NCBI RefSeq assembly: GCF_025602895.1
Contig: NW_026516221.1
Span: forward strand, 620,001-684,000
Origin: Polychytrium aggregatum
Lineage: Eukaryota > Chytridiomycota > Chytridiomycetes > Polychytriales
Reading direction: 5' to 3'
Length of the DNA: 64,000 bases
The stretch's first letter is position 1. Every line of letters starts with the position of its first letter. The notes beneath the pieces are model-generated. The model did not search any database and had not been told where the DNA came from. It worked only from the letters and a program-made list of their open reading frames with translations. Below are positions 32,422 through 43,202 of the stretch, one piece after another. Made by a program: the position numbers and the translations under genes.

Positions 32422-35400
32422 CTACAACTCTTGGGCCAACGCTGCCACATCCGGACGTGCAAGCATGACGGCCGCACGGGATTGGCGGTCGGCCTCGGGC
32501 GAGTTGGCGAGGAACATGGCCATGGCAAGCCGGGTCTGTGGGGTGTTCAAGTAGATCGGCTGTGTGCAACAAGAGAAATGGTTTGTCAGAACACACTCTG
32601 GGTCCGAAAGAGGTTCGGATAAAGCGAAAATGCACCAGTCTAGGGTAACAAAATGCATCCACTTACGACGATAACGAGCGGGCGGCGGTTGACCATCACC
32701 AGCAGGTCCGATACGGTGACAGTGTTGTCCCAGTCGAACAAGTCGTTCGGCACAGCGACCATGTGGCGGTCGTGAGAATGCCACCGGGACCGGATTTCGT
32801 ACGGATCCCAGGACGACCCTGGCACAGCCGTGTCGGCGGCGGTTTCGCTATCCGACGAAGCGTCGTTCGGCGATTCGGAAGTAGAGGATGCCGAGTCCGA
32901 CAGAACAAACTGATTGTTCTGGAGGGTCCATTCGAACTCATCGTCATCGTCGTTGCGCGCCTTGATCGAGTCCCCGCGGGGTGATATCGTCACCTGACTG
33001 ACGGGCATACTAGAATCTTGCAAGGTTTGCTTCAGCTGTCCCGTGGCGGCGTCCCAGACTTTGACAGATGTGTCCTCGGAGCCCGAAGCGATCCACTTGC
33101 CATCTGGAGAGATCGCCACAGAGTATACATAGTCTGTGTGTCCCTCAAGTGTGAACTTCAGCTGGCCCGTGGCGACGTCCCAGATCTTGACCGTTTTGTC
33201 GTCCGAGCCAGAGACAATCTGTTCGCCATCGGGTGAGATAGCCACCGATTCCACGCAGTCTGTATGTCCTTCGAGAGTTCGCCTCACCTCGCCCGTGGCA
33301 AAGTCCCACACCTTGATGGTCTTGTCGTTCGAGCCAGAGACAATCCATTTGCTGTCGAGAGAAAAGGCGACCGCGTAGATCCAACTGGCATGACCCTCAA
33401 AAGTGCGCTTCAGTCGACCCGTGGTGGCGTCCCATATCTTGATGGTGTTATCGCATGAGCCAGACATGACAAACCTTTTGTCGGGCGAGACAATCACATC
33501 ATTCACCACATCAGTGTGTTCATTGGCTAACTGCTTCAGCTGATTGGCAGATGTACTCCAGATCTTGATGGACTCGTCATCGGAGCCGGACACAATCCAC
33601 TTTCCATCCCTCGAAACGTCCAAGGAGTTGACATCTCTGGTGTGCCCAACGAGGGTAAGGTGTTCTCGACCGGACAATAAATCCCAAAACTTGATGGAGG
33701 TGTCGTCTCCATCGTCGCCTCCGGAGGCAGACACGATCGACTTGCCATCGGGAGTGATGTTCACGGCGTTGATCTTTGTCGTGTGTCCTTTGAGAGTGTG
33801 CCTTACTTGGCCAGTGGTGGCATCCCATATCTTGATGGACTTGTCCAAGGAGCCAGAGACGATCGAGTTTCCATCGGGCGAGATCGCCACAGTCATCACC
33901 AAGAGTGTGTGTCCTTCAAGAGTGTTCTTCACCGCGCCTGTGGCGGCATCCCACACCTTGACGGTCTTGTCCCAAGAGCCAGAGGCAATCCACTTGCCAT
34001 CAGGTGAGATGGCCACGGAGGTCACACAGTCTGAGTGCCCATCGAGGGTCTGTTTGAGCTGTCTTGTGGCAAGTTCCCATATCTTGATGGTCTTGTCTTG
34101 AGACCCTGAAGCAATCCACTGGCCATCAGGCGAGATCGCCACGGCATACACAATGTCCGTGTGTCCCTCAAGTGTGTGCTTCAGCTGGCCCGTGGTGGCA
34201 TCCCACACCTTGATGGTGTTGTCATCGGAACTAGAGACAATCTGTTCACCATCAAGTGAGATCGCCACCGATTCCACAGAGTCTGTATGTCCTTCGAGGG
34301 TGTGTTTCACTTGGCCAGTAGTTGAGTCCCACACCTTGATAGTGTCGTCCCAAGAGCCAGAGACAATCCACTTGCCATTGGGCGAGATTGCCACAGCACT
34401 CACACCGTCTTCATGGCCAGTGATGGTCATTTCACAGGTGTCCCAGGTGGGTGCTGGACCAGACACCACAAGGAACGGGATCTTGTCCTCGAGTCGGTCG
34501 GCATATGTCTTGTAGATCGCCGTCTCCTTTGGTGTGAATGCATACCCCGAGTTGTACACCTGTGGTGCACTCGCAATGATCGGGTCGGCAAATTGTCGAA
34601 CGAACCGATACGTGTCCTCGACCAGTTCTTTCGTGGTGTCATCAACAACCTCTTTCGGTATTTGCGAGAGCGTGGCTTGAAGGAGCGTGAGTTGCTCGAT
34701 GATCGGCTTGACCACATGTGTGAGCGACCCACACTCGAGCCAGAAGAACACATGTGTCTTGACGAACCGAGTGAGCACCGCAGCCACATCGACCATCTCG
34801 GCCGACTGCCACACCGGACTCGACTCGGCCACTCCGTCCACACACCACACAAAGTGTGTGATCCAGTGGGCGACGCTGTATCGCAGCGACGGTGTGATCT
34901 TGGCTGCAACCCTGTCCTCGAGGTCTGGGATCTTGTCGTGAAAGTCGAAGATCTCGCAGATGTTGATCACTGGCTCATGCGAGAGGATCACGCCGAGACA
35001 TCCCTTGGCAAACACCATGTGGAACGAGCTCGACACATGCCACGGATGGCCAGCCGATGCATCGCCGAGGAGATAGTCCGCCACCGACTTGTGGTTGAAC
35101 TTGACTTCGCCATCGTCGGTGGATCCGTTGGCACCGGGTGCAAGAACCAAGTTGAGACTTCTCAGAGAGTCATGCATGATGCGGAGTGCATAGTCGCGCT
35201 CTAGTTCTTCAAAGAAAACTCTGGCGATCATTTCAGTTGTCAGGATCGACTGGGCCGTGGCGATCGCCGATATCACCGTGACCAGCTCGGCTGGGTGGCT
35301 CGACTGCGAGTGGATCTTGGCGAATGTCTTCTGGTACATCTGCCCGACATTCGTGGCGCTGTCGTTGATGTCCTTGATCGTGGCGAGTGTCACTGGGCCG

Positions 35401-37877
35401 TCTTTAGCATAAACACCGAGTGTGTTGAGGATCAGGTTGATCCACACGAACGTTTTCGAGGTGTCTTTGCCGATGCTCTCGGTTGGGCCCTGATCGTTCT
35501 CCATCTTGTTCTTTGTCGGGTCGCGGAGAATGATCTCGATGGCTTGCTCCTGGTCGGGATCTGGGAGCGACGCGTGCTCATTTCGGAGTCGGTGGTGGAT
35601 GTACACCTTCAAGTCGGCAATGTTATCCTCGCTCGAGGGCTCGATCGTCGTGGTGGGCACGTTCTTGAACGCCACCCTGATATCCTCCTCGGGCCGGGAC
35701 GTTAGCAGCAGCTTGAGCCACGGACGGGTCTTGTTCAGTTCGACGAATCGCCCGGCAAGCAGACTGAGCAGCTGGTCGCGCGGAGAGCACTCGTCGAGGG
35801 CATCCACCAGAATCATCACCGATCCGGTGGGCTTATAGTCGCCGAGGGCGCCGAGCGGCTCCTCGATGATCACCTTGAACAGATCGGAGATGTTCATCTT
35901 GTCGAGGCTGTCCTTGGTGTGGCCGGCGTCGAGCAGCTTGCGGCCAATCGGGGCGTACCACTGGCACAGGCCATATGCAATCGTGGTGAGAACGGCGCGT
36001 GGATCGCTCTTGCGGGTGTCGTTGTACTTGAGGAATAGCGCCGACACCAGCTGGTTCTTGGCCCGAAGGAAGCTGGCCAGCTTGGCTGCGGCAACAGACT
36101 TGCCGACACCAGCAACGGCATTGACCCACAGGACTGAGTCCGTGTCGTCTTGGTCTGTCCAGGCTATGACCTTGTCAAAGAGCCACTGGCGGGTGCCTTG
36201 AACATAGAGGGCTTCGAGCGCATGGTGATCCTGGGTGGAGTCGACGGGCTCAAGGAGGGCTTTGAGCTTCTTTGCTTCCCCGGCAGTGAAGACAATGAGA
36301 CCGCCTTGATGATAAGCGCTGCCCCCGGCTCTGGCCTTGGTGGTCTTGGTAGCGAGCTCGCGAAAAGTTGGAGCCAGGCTGCAGTTGACAAAATGCGAGT
36401 CAGCTTCCGTCAGGAATTGATGCCCAGCGATCACGCTCGACTTACTGCCTTAGTGCCGCCGTATCCGCTGCAGCGAGGGCTTGGAGCTTGAACAGCTCTC
36501 TGAACGTCCGGCGCACAGTCATGGGTTTCCCATCAAAGAGAGGGCTGGATTTGTGCTTTGGGGGGTACTCGGGAAACTTGTCGATCGGAGGGAAGTAGTC
36601 CATCTTGACAGTCTGGTCCCCGAGCTTGTGGGTAGACCACATGAGCACGGGCTGGACAATGATGGGATGGTCGGTGGCAGCTGCATCGCGCATCAACTTG
36701 AGTGCATGTTGGATCTGCGCCGTGGACGACTGTTAGCTGAAGAAATCATGATTACTGGAGCACGAGTCCACTCCAGCGGGGCAGACCAGAGCACAGCACA
36801 ATCGCAGACATGCGCACTGTACCTCGAGCAGCTGATTATCTGGCCTGATATGCGCATTAAAGGTGCGCTTCAGACCGGCCTCGGAGAGAATAACAATGAT
36901 GACGCTGGACTTGTACAGACCATTTATAAAGCCCTGCTCCCAGTCCATGCCGTTGCAGAGGCACTGGGCGTCCAAGTACGGATGGATGGCCGTCTGGCCC
37001 TGCGGCGTGACAGCCAGGGTGCCGTGGAGAGTCGTTGCGTTGACAGTGTCGCTCTCGACTCGGTAGCTGTGAGCAAGTTGACCAGTCAGCAGGGAGGAAG
37101 ACGGGCATGCTGAATCTCATCCCCCCACGACGAGCTTGTCAAGCACACCGTTTATCTGACAGGGGGAGGGGGGCGTACCTGATGAAGACTTCGTGGGCAG
37201 CATATTGGTTCTGGCACATCCAGTTGTGCTGGGGCTGCACTGGACTGTAGTCCTCTGCAATTGGTATCTCAACAGGCTCCTCGACCCGGATCTCATCGAG
37301 CTGCAAAACGGGCGGCGACGTGGCGGCTGTGGGAGGGCCGGCGTCGCTGAGGGCCGGCGCAGGGGCATTCTTTCTCTGGGCAATTTTGATCTTCTTGACC
37401 ACGAGCCTCTCAAGCCCCAGGTCAGCCATCTCGTCGTCGGTCATCTCAAGGATCTGTCGTTGGCACACCAGCAAGGGTCAGCGGAACCAGACAGCACATT
37501 CAAGGAGTCCCAGGCAGCGCACCTGCGGGCACTGGCACAAAACAGACACCCTACCACGTCGATTGTGTTGTAGCCTTTCTCGAGAAGCAGCAGCTTTTGT
37601 TGATCGAGGCCATACTGATGGAGAAACTCATCGAGAGGGTCGAGCGCTTCCGGGTCGCTTGTGCCGGATTCTTTCTTGCTCGTATCCCGGGGCCTGTCCC
37701 CCTTGGATGGGCTATCTACCTCCGCAGACATACCATACCGTCAGAGGCCGTTCCAGCCTGTTCGCTACTGACCCGCGCCGGCAGGCGTGACATACCTGCA
37801 GAGCTCTTCCTCTGGTTGAGCCACCAGAGCGAGAGCAGGCCAACGAGGGCCGATAGAGCAATGATTCTCTGGATCAT
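32422..37877 (-). CDS. NLR-like STAND protein: hydrophobic N-terminus-SAM-TIR-NACHT-WD40
   Basis: Seven exons on the minus strand join in phase: 37877-37773, 37719-37555, 37453-37179, 37066-36823, 36714-36446, 36378-32667, 32559-32422, giving ~1,635 aa. Order: a hydrophobic N-terminal helix ([19 protein letters not shown]); SAM domain ~61-115 ([34 protein letters not shown]); TIR ~175-345 with box 1 VFISYR and box 2 [16 protein letters not shown] followed by [10 protein letters not shown], with Glu at ~225 in the place of the TIR NADase glutamate; NACHT with Walker [10 protein letters not shown] (Lys ~446), Walker [21 protein letters not shown]; about 11 WD40 repeats ~1005-1475. Such proteins oligomerise on ligand binding to the repeats and fire the N-terminal effector. 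Exon 1 relies on a 53-bp intron; the alternative start is Met at 37731, without the helix. Confidence 0.88.
33000..34425 (-). repeat. WD40 repeat array, about eleven similar units
   Basis: Units of ~126 bp encode repeated LEGHTD[27 protein letters not shown] blocks. Many neighbours are nearly identical over 20 or more residues at the protein level, which suggests recent duplication or gene conversion. Confidence 0.85.
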
Positions 37878-38392
37878 CTGCCGGGATGTTGTGGAAAGAA
37901 ACGAAAAGCGCTTTTGCGGCAAGACCCTTGGTTTCCACCGCGTTTTCTGCGCTCAGCACAGCCAACGAGTGGGCAACACGTGGGCGACCGCCGCAGACGG
38001 CCGGATATGCGGGCGGCTTGGATGGTGTCGATGGTGTCGATGGTGTCGATGGTGTCGATGGTGTCGATGGTGTCGATGGTGTCGATGGTGTCGATGGTGT
38101 CAATGGTGTCAATGGTGTCGATGGTGTCGATCGGCTGATGAGATGTCGATCACAGGGATTGAACAGACACCCAGGAACGTCCATGGCTGATTGGGGCTGA
38201 TAGCAACGCATGTGTGTGTGCGGCCGAGGACTTTCTCGCTCATGGCTCTCGCTCATTGTTCTCGCTCATTGCTCTCGCTCTCGTTGGCTGATCCCGAGCC
38301 CCGTTCTTGTTGGGCTGGATTGTTTCTGGATCTGCTTCTGGATCGCAATCGCTCAGCGGCCCTGTCCTTGCCCCTGCAGCTCCATCTCCAGC
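37878..38392. other. Divergent intergenic region between NLR and coiled-coil gene
   Basis: About 515 bp separates the two start codons. It is dominated by the minisatellite at 38021-38131. Duplicated CTCGCTCATTG motifs occur at 38235-38275. Confidence 0.65.
38021..38131 (+). repeat. Nonamer minisatellite ATGGTGTCG
   Basis: About twelve tandem 9-base units, two with a CAA variant, lie in the shared promoter region of the NLR (minus) and the coiled-coil gene (plus). Open frames through it are artefacts. Confidence 0.95.
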
Positions 38393-39503
38393 ATGGACGA
38401 CCTTCACGATCCGCTCGAGGCCCCGCCAACCTCAATCAACCCCGCAACGCCATACTACAACCCAACGACGCCCTATTTCAATCCAACGACACCGTCGTCC
38501 AGCTATTTGGTGTCCAACAATCCCAACACGCCGTTTGCCCATCCGAGCGCCGGCCATCCAACACCCGGCTCTGGAGGACTGGTCGTCTTGCCGACCGGAG
38601 ACGGCTCTGCGGCTGCTCAGCCGACCGCTTCGTCGGCGGCGATCCGATCCCGCAATATCTTTGGAGGGGCCTCGCAGCCACTCGCGCCATCCTCTGCCGA
38701 TGCCGATGCTTCGGGCTTGGCCACGCTCGCCAGCACAGCCGCGGCCGATTCTTCCCTGCTGGATTTTGACTTTATCAATCTATTGACCGAGAGCCTGGAT
38801 CAACTCACTCGACCCGGATCCGAGTCCGATGCAAGAGACGTTGGTCGCAAGGTGGGTCGCTGCGACGAGTGAAGAGGCCAGCTTGCGCTCTCGCTCGTCC
38901 TGTCTGGATGAATGGGTGGATCAGCCCCGCCCCGCCCCACCAGCAAAAGATAGTATGCGACTCTTGAGCGATGCTGGCGTTTGCCGCTGGGATGAGGCTC
39001 CTTCAACAGGGTTCGCTGACTCGGCGGCTCGAACAGATTGCCGCCCTGAACGACAAGCTACTCAAGACACACCATCGGATCCTCGAGCTCGACGGCATCG
39101 ATCTGAACCTCTCGCAGCAAGCTGACCAGATCGAGCGACTCGAACGGGTCCTCGCGAAACGAGAGTACGTTGGGAACGGGGAACTGGACTGAGGGGCGGA
39201 GAAGCAGCAGACACGGAGCGTTATGAGGCGTCTGTCGGGCTTGACTCGAGTGAAGCATGTATTGCCTGAGCTTGTCGGACAGCACGTCGGTTTGAGCGGC
39301 GGATTGCACGACGGACTGCATATCGGGCTGTATGTCATATCGACATCCGTCTTGTGATGCAGGGCCGAGCTCGTGTGCACCAATGCAGAGAGCACTGACA
39401 ACTGACGAGCCATGCGCACCTCTCAACCCCATCGCGTCTGTCCTCATCCAGGAAGCAAGTCGAGGTTTATCTGAATCTGCCGATATTCTCCAAGATCTCG
39501 TGA
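38393..39503 (+). CDS. Small coiled-coil protein of unknown function
   Basis: Three exons, 38393-38851, 39010-39164, 39452-39503, join in phase to 221 aa. The N-terminal ~110 residues are Pro/Asn/Thr/Ser-rich with NPxTPY repeats (ATPYYNPTTPYFNPTTP). A helix follows (LLDFDFINLLTESLDQL), then a coiled coil (LTRRLEQIAALNDKLLKTHH, LSQQADQIERLERVLAKRE) and a short hydrophobic tail (VYLNLPIFSKIS). I do not recognise the family; the coiled coil with a short tail is compatible with a subunit of a larger complex. The acceptor choices are supported by phase only. Confidence 0.65.
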
Positions 39504-40500
39504 GGCCTGGACGGCCTGGATGGCATGGCTGGCGCTTGCCTGAATGCACGACGTCGTCGCCATTTGGATTGGATCCAGCGCGACCTCACCGGACGCCGTG
39601 CCCTGCTGCTAGTTCAAGTCTTTCCAACGACCCAGCTGCACCACACAGCTATCGATATCGCCACTCGAGAGGGAGAGGGAGTTGGAATGGCTGCCGATGC
39701 CGCAACGCCAAAACAAACGACTCTCCAGGGCACCGCAAAGCAGATGAGCGAGCGGATTCTCAAGAGGGCGAATGTGCGCCTCATTTGCGATGCACACCCC
39801 AGAGAATCTATCCATCCCATCCATCAAGCGAGACTTGCTGAGCACTCAAGACAGGGCCACCCACACCCCGTACTGACGCCCTGATCGCATCACATCAATA
39901 CACGTTATGTCCATCTCTCACAGCACCCTTATCGCAGCGTCGCACCGGTCCCCAAAGTCAGAGGGCATCGGGTTGGGTTGGGTTGGGTTGGGGCGTGGTG
40001 TTGGATATTCTGCGCGGGCTATATTGGGCGATCGCACACGCAGAGGAGCAAGCGACAGCAAGCAAGCAACCAAGCAAGCTCTGATCCCGACGGCAATGCC
40101 AATCGACATCACAGAGTCTCCAGGACCTTCTATGGCTCTTCGGCCAGGTCTTCCCTGTTCATCGTTCAAGCATATTGTGTAGAAAAATGTGCGACAGGCT
40201 CGAGGATAATGAAATAGCGATCCATCCAACAGCAAGTGGGGGAGTCGGAGTGAAAGTCAGGCAGGACAGCCAGCCAGCCAGCCAGCCCAGGCGGCAATCC
40301 TGCAGGGTTAGAGACAGAGTGATGATGAAAAGAGAGGGGATGGAAAGTCGAGATAGGCCCAGATGAGATGAATTGTTGCGGAAGACGGTGGGTTGGATAT
40401 CGGCAAAACTTCCGCATGTACCGAAGTGCGGCTCCGAGTCGTGGCTGCCGGCTGTGGCTGGCCAAGCAGACGCAAGGACATGCCCTGCTGAGTGGGGCTG
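39504..40500. other. Intergenic between convergent genes
   Basis: Nothing recognised. Contains four GGGTT/TTGGG units at about 39969-39992 and a CAGC run at about 40270-40290. Confidence 0.6.
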
Positions 40501-41719
40501 TTACTTTCGCTGGGGCTTGCGGTTGCGGAGCGAGGACTTGTTGGACTTGCCGCGCTTGCGGACCTCGGCTTCTTTGGTATCGGCCTCAGCAGCATCATCA
40601 TCATCCTCGTCATCGTCATCGTTGTCGCTGTAGCGGACAGCCTCGCGGGCTTCGTCAGCTTCAGTGGGGATAACGAGCTGGCCCTCGACGGGGCGGAAGA
40701 CTTTGGGCTTCTTGATGCCGTGGTGGAGAGAGAACGCCTCGATGAGCTTGTGGACCTTGGCGTCGAATCCGTAGAGAGCCACGGCATATCTGTGGATCGA
40801 AAGCCAGACGCGGTCCTTGGTGACGATGTAGACGACAGTATGATCGGGATTGCCTTCGCGGGGCTCAATCTCAAAGGTCCACTCGGTCGAGGCCCAGAGC
40901 TTTTCGGGGTTCTTGTGGAAGGTCTTGTAGACCAGCAGTTCATTGTCGACCTGGATTGGCACGAGAATTGAGCAGCGGTTAGACAGGGAGAAGCAGGTTG
41001 TGGGGGTAAGCACGGAAGACGACAGACACAACGCAGCAGTTCGAGCCACAGGCGCATGCACCAAGAGCCATCGCCCTGGACAAGTCCAGCGCGGTGCAGC
41101 GGGCGGAGCTGTGTACCTTTTCGGTGATTTCAAAGATGGCTTGGCGACCAACCAGATCCTTTTCAACGAGGCGGGCGTTCTCGCCCTCCTTGGTGGCCTC
41201 GATGACGCTGACGGAGGCGCAGCCGGGCTTCCAGGAAGGATAGGCCGCAAAGTCAACCAGGCTCTCATAAACCTCGGCGGCGGGCTTGCGGACAACAAAG
41301 GCGCGAACAGTGACGGACTCTTCCGAGTGCATTGAGCCAAGAGCATAGAACAGATAGGCGACGTTGAAGCTGAGCATGGCCAGGATCATCGGAAGTGTCC
41401 ACCAGATATTGGCGCGGGACCACGAGGCGGCCTGGGTAGCGTACGAGACGAGCAAGCTGGGGGGCTTGGCGTCGGGGTCGTAGACAGGCTCGACGATCTC
41501 GATCTCCTGGTCGTCATCGTCGTCGTCGCTGTCACCGACAACAGCCTGCGAGTTGACGAGGGGGGTTTTCTGGACGCCTGCAGCGCTGTGTGAGACCGAG
41601 CTCGTCGCGGCGGAGACGGCCGAGGAGGCTTGGCTGGCGGCGCTCGGGTCAGCAAGAGCGGCGGTCGATCCAAGAGCGACGACGACGAGGCCGAGCAAAC
41701 ACGATTTGGACAGATGCAT
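40501..41719 (-). CDS. SRPBCC/START-like membrane-anchored protein
   Basis: Two exons on the minus strand, 41719-41117 and 40950-40501, join in phase to 350 aa. A signal peptide (MHLSKSCLLGLVVVALGSTA ending ALAD) precedes a Ser/Ala linker and an acidic run (DDDDDDQEIEIVE). A membrane helix (IWWTLPMILAMLSFNVAYLF) follows, then a domain starting VTVRAFVVRKPAAEVYESLV and continuing DFAAYPSWKPGCASV, the typical first beta strand and helix of the SRPBCC (polyketide-cyclase/START) fold, a hydrophobic-ligand-binding barrel. The C-terminus is acidic then basic (RKRGKSNKSSLRNRKPQRK). It may bind or move lipids at an endomembrane; that is inference. Topology implies a lumenal N-terminus and cytosolic SRPBCC domain. 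Confidence 0.75.
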
Positions 41720-41773
41720 GATGGAGAAAAGGCGAGTGCGGGATCTGGAAATGCCGGATGAAACCCAATGTCA

Positions 41774-41822
41774 GCGATGCAGATGGAAGCGATGCAGATG
41801 GAAGCGATGCAGATGGAAGCGA
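41774..41822 (+). repeat. 15-bp repeat GATGCAGATGGAAGC
   Basis: Three and a half tandem copies lie just upstream of the SRPBCC start codon. Confidence 0.9.
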
Positions 41823-41952
41823 ATCGAGGCATGTGGAAGCATGGCCGACAACGACGCGATCTGGCATGAACACGGCGGAGGGGTGGCGAGATATCGACCT
41901 CACAGAAAGCAGCCGATTTGACTTGGCGGCAGCGGTGGTGGTTGAGGATGCC

Positions 41953-42026
41953 GGGCTGGAGAGGCTGGAGAGGCTGGAGAGGCTGGAGAGGCTGGAGAGG
42001 CTGGAGAGGCTGGAGAGGCTGGAGAG
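41953..42026 (+). repeat. Nonamer minisatellite GGCTGGAGA
   Basis: Eight perfect tandem copies in the SRPBCC upstream region. Confidence 0.95.
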
Positions 42027-42708
42027 CGGCAGGCAGACGATCAAGAGGGAAGCGATCCAAGCGGGTCCTTATGAGCTCCGACAGCGTTTTTTTTTTTGGG
42101 GACCAGGAGCAATCCTCGCCAGGTCGTCGCTGGCATGTGCGTCGCGTGCGGGCAGCGGACAAGGGGCGAGGGGAAGGGGAACGTGTGGCTGCGCACGTGG
42201 GTGCGGCGCCGTTGTCTGTGTGGCCCGCGGCGCTGTGCCAGGCCGGCCGTTGTTGCAGTCAGCTTTGTGCCACAGATAGAGTTGCGGCGCACGCGCGACG
42301 GGGCACGCCTGGTGCACCCGCGATGTCGCACGGCCTCCCCGCCGGCTGTCTCTCTCAGGCACAGTGAGTGTGCCGGGCGGCGTCGGACAGCGCAAGCACG
42401 CGCCGCAGACGCGGTTTCGGGGATGCTGTGCGACGGTGCCGCCGCCGCGCACGTTGGATGCCGTGGCGCAGTCGCCGGCTCGATCCACCAGCGCGCCGGG
42501 TCGATCCGGCTGCTGGATCGAGCCGCCTGTGCCGCCGAGGTGGTGGCGGTGGCGGCGCAGGGACCGCGCGGGTTCTGTGCGACAGCGCCGGTGCGTCTCG
42601 CCACAGCACGGCGGCACAAACGGACGCTGCGCCAAAAACAACACCAGACGAGAATAGCGACAGCGAACGAGCAGCGCCAACGACGTTGCTGTCGTTTCCG
42701 ATGGCACT

Positions 42709-42794
42709 GACACTCCCCGCTAATAGCAATGACACTCCCCGCTAATAGCAATGACATCCCCGCTAATAGTACTGACACTCCCCGCTAATGACAC
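42709..42794 (+). repeat. 22-bp tandem repeat upstream of PKC1
   Basis: Four copies of a unit containing ACTCCCCGCTAATA lie ~410-490 bp upstream of the PKC1 ATG. CCCCGC and CCCCT-type cores resemble fungal C2H2 zinc-finger sites, so they may be regulatory; this is a guess. Confidence 0.85.
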
Positions 42795-43202
42795 AATCAC
42801 TACCAGCATCGCTGTCGTTACCAACGGCGATTGCATCTCCTCGCCTTGTGTTGGCCGCCAGCCTCCTCCTGCGCTCTTGCCTCGTGTCGCCTCGCCGCGC
42901 TCTCGCCGCGCTCTCGCCCCGTCTCGCCCCGTCTCGCTCGCTCGCCCTCCTTGCCCGCCCTTGTTCCTCTCGTTCTCGCCTGCCCCTCGTCCATACACCG
43001 CCCCACCCTCTGGGCCCAGCCAATCCTCCCAGCCAACTTGGCCCTCGGCATCGCTGTCTGCCTGTCTGTCCTTCGTCCACCGCCCCCTCCCACCATCGCC
43101 ATCGCCGCTGTCGGTCACCATCTGCTCGCTGCTCCAGGAGTGCTTCCCTGACTGCCGCCTGTCCCTCCGCCGGCATCGCCTTCCTTCGGCTCATCCTGCG
43201 CC

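Larger units (their letters stand above)
41720..43202. other. Divergent intergenic region with three tandem repeats
   Basis: 1.5 kb between the SRPBCC gene (minus) and PKC1 (plus). Contains repeats at 41774-41822, 41953-42026 and 42709-42794, an A/T-poor CpG-rich core (42180-42650) and a T run at ~42088. No gene recognised. Confidence 0.65.

Noticed and set aside
39969-39992. Telomere-like TTGGG repeats
   Set aside because: Only four units in the middle of unique sequence between convergent genes; not a telomere.
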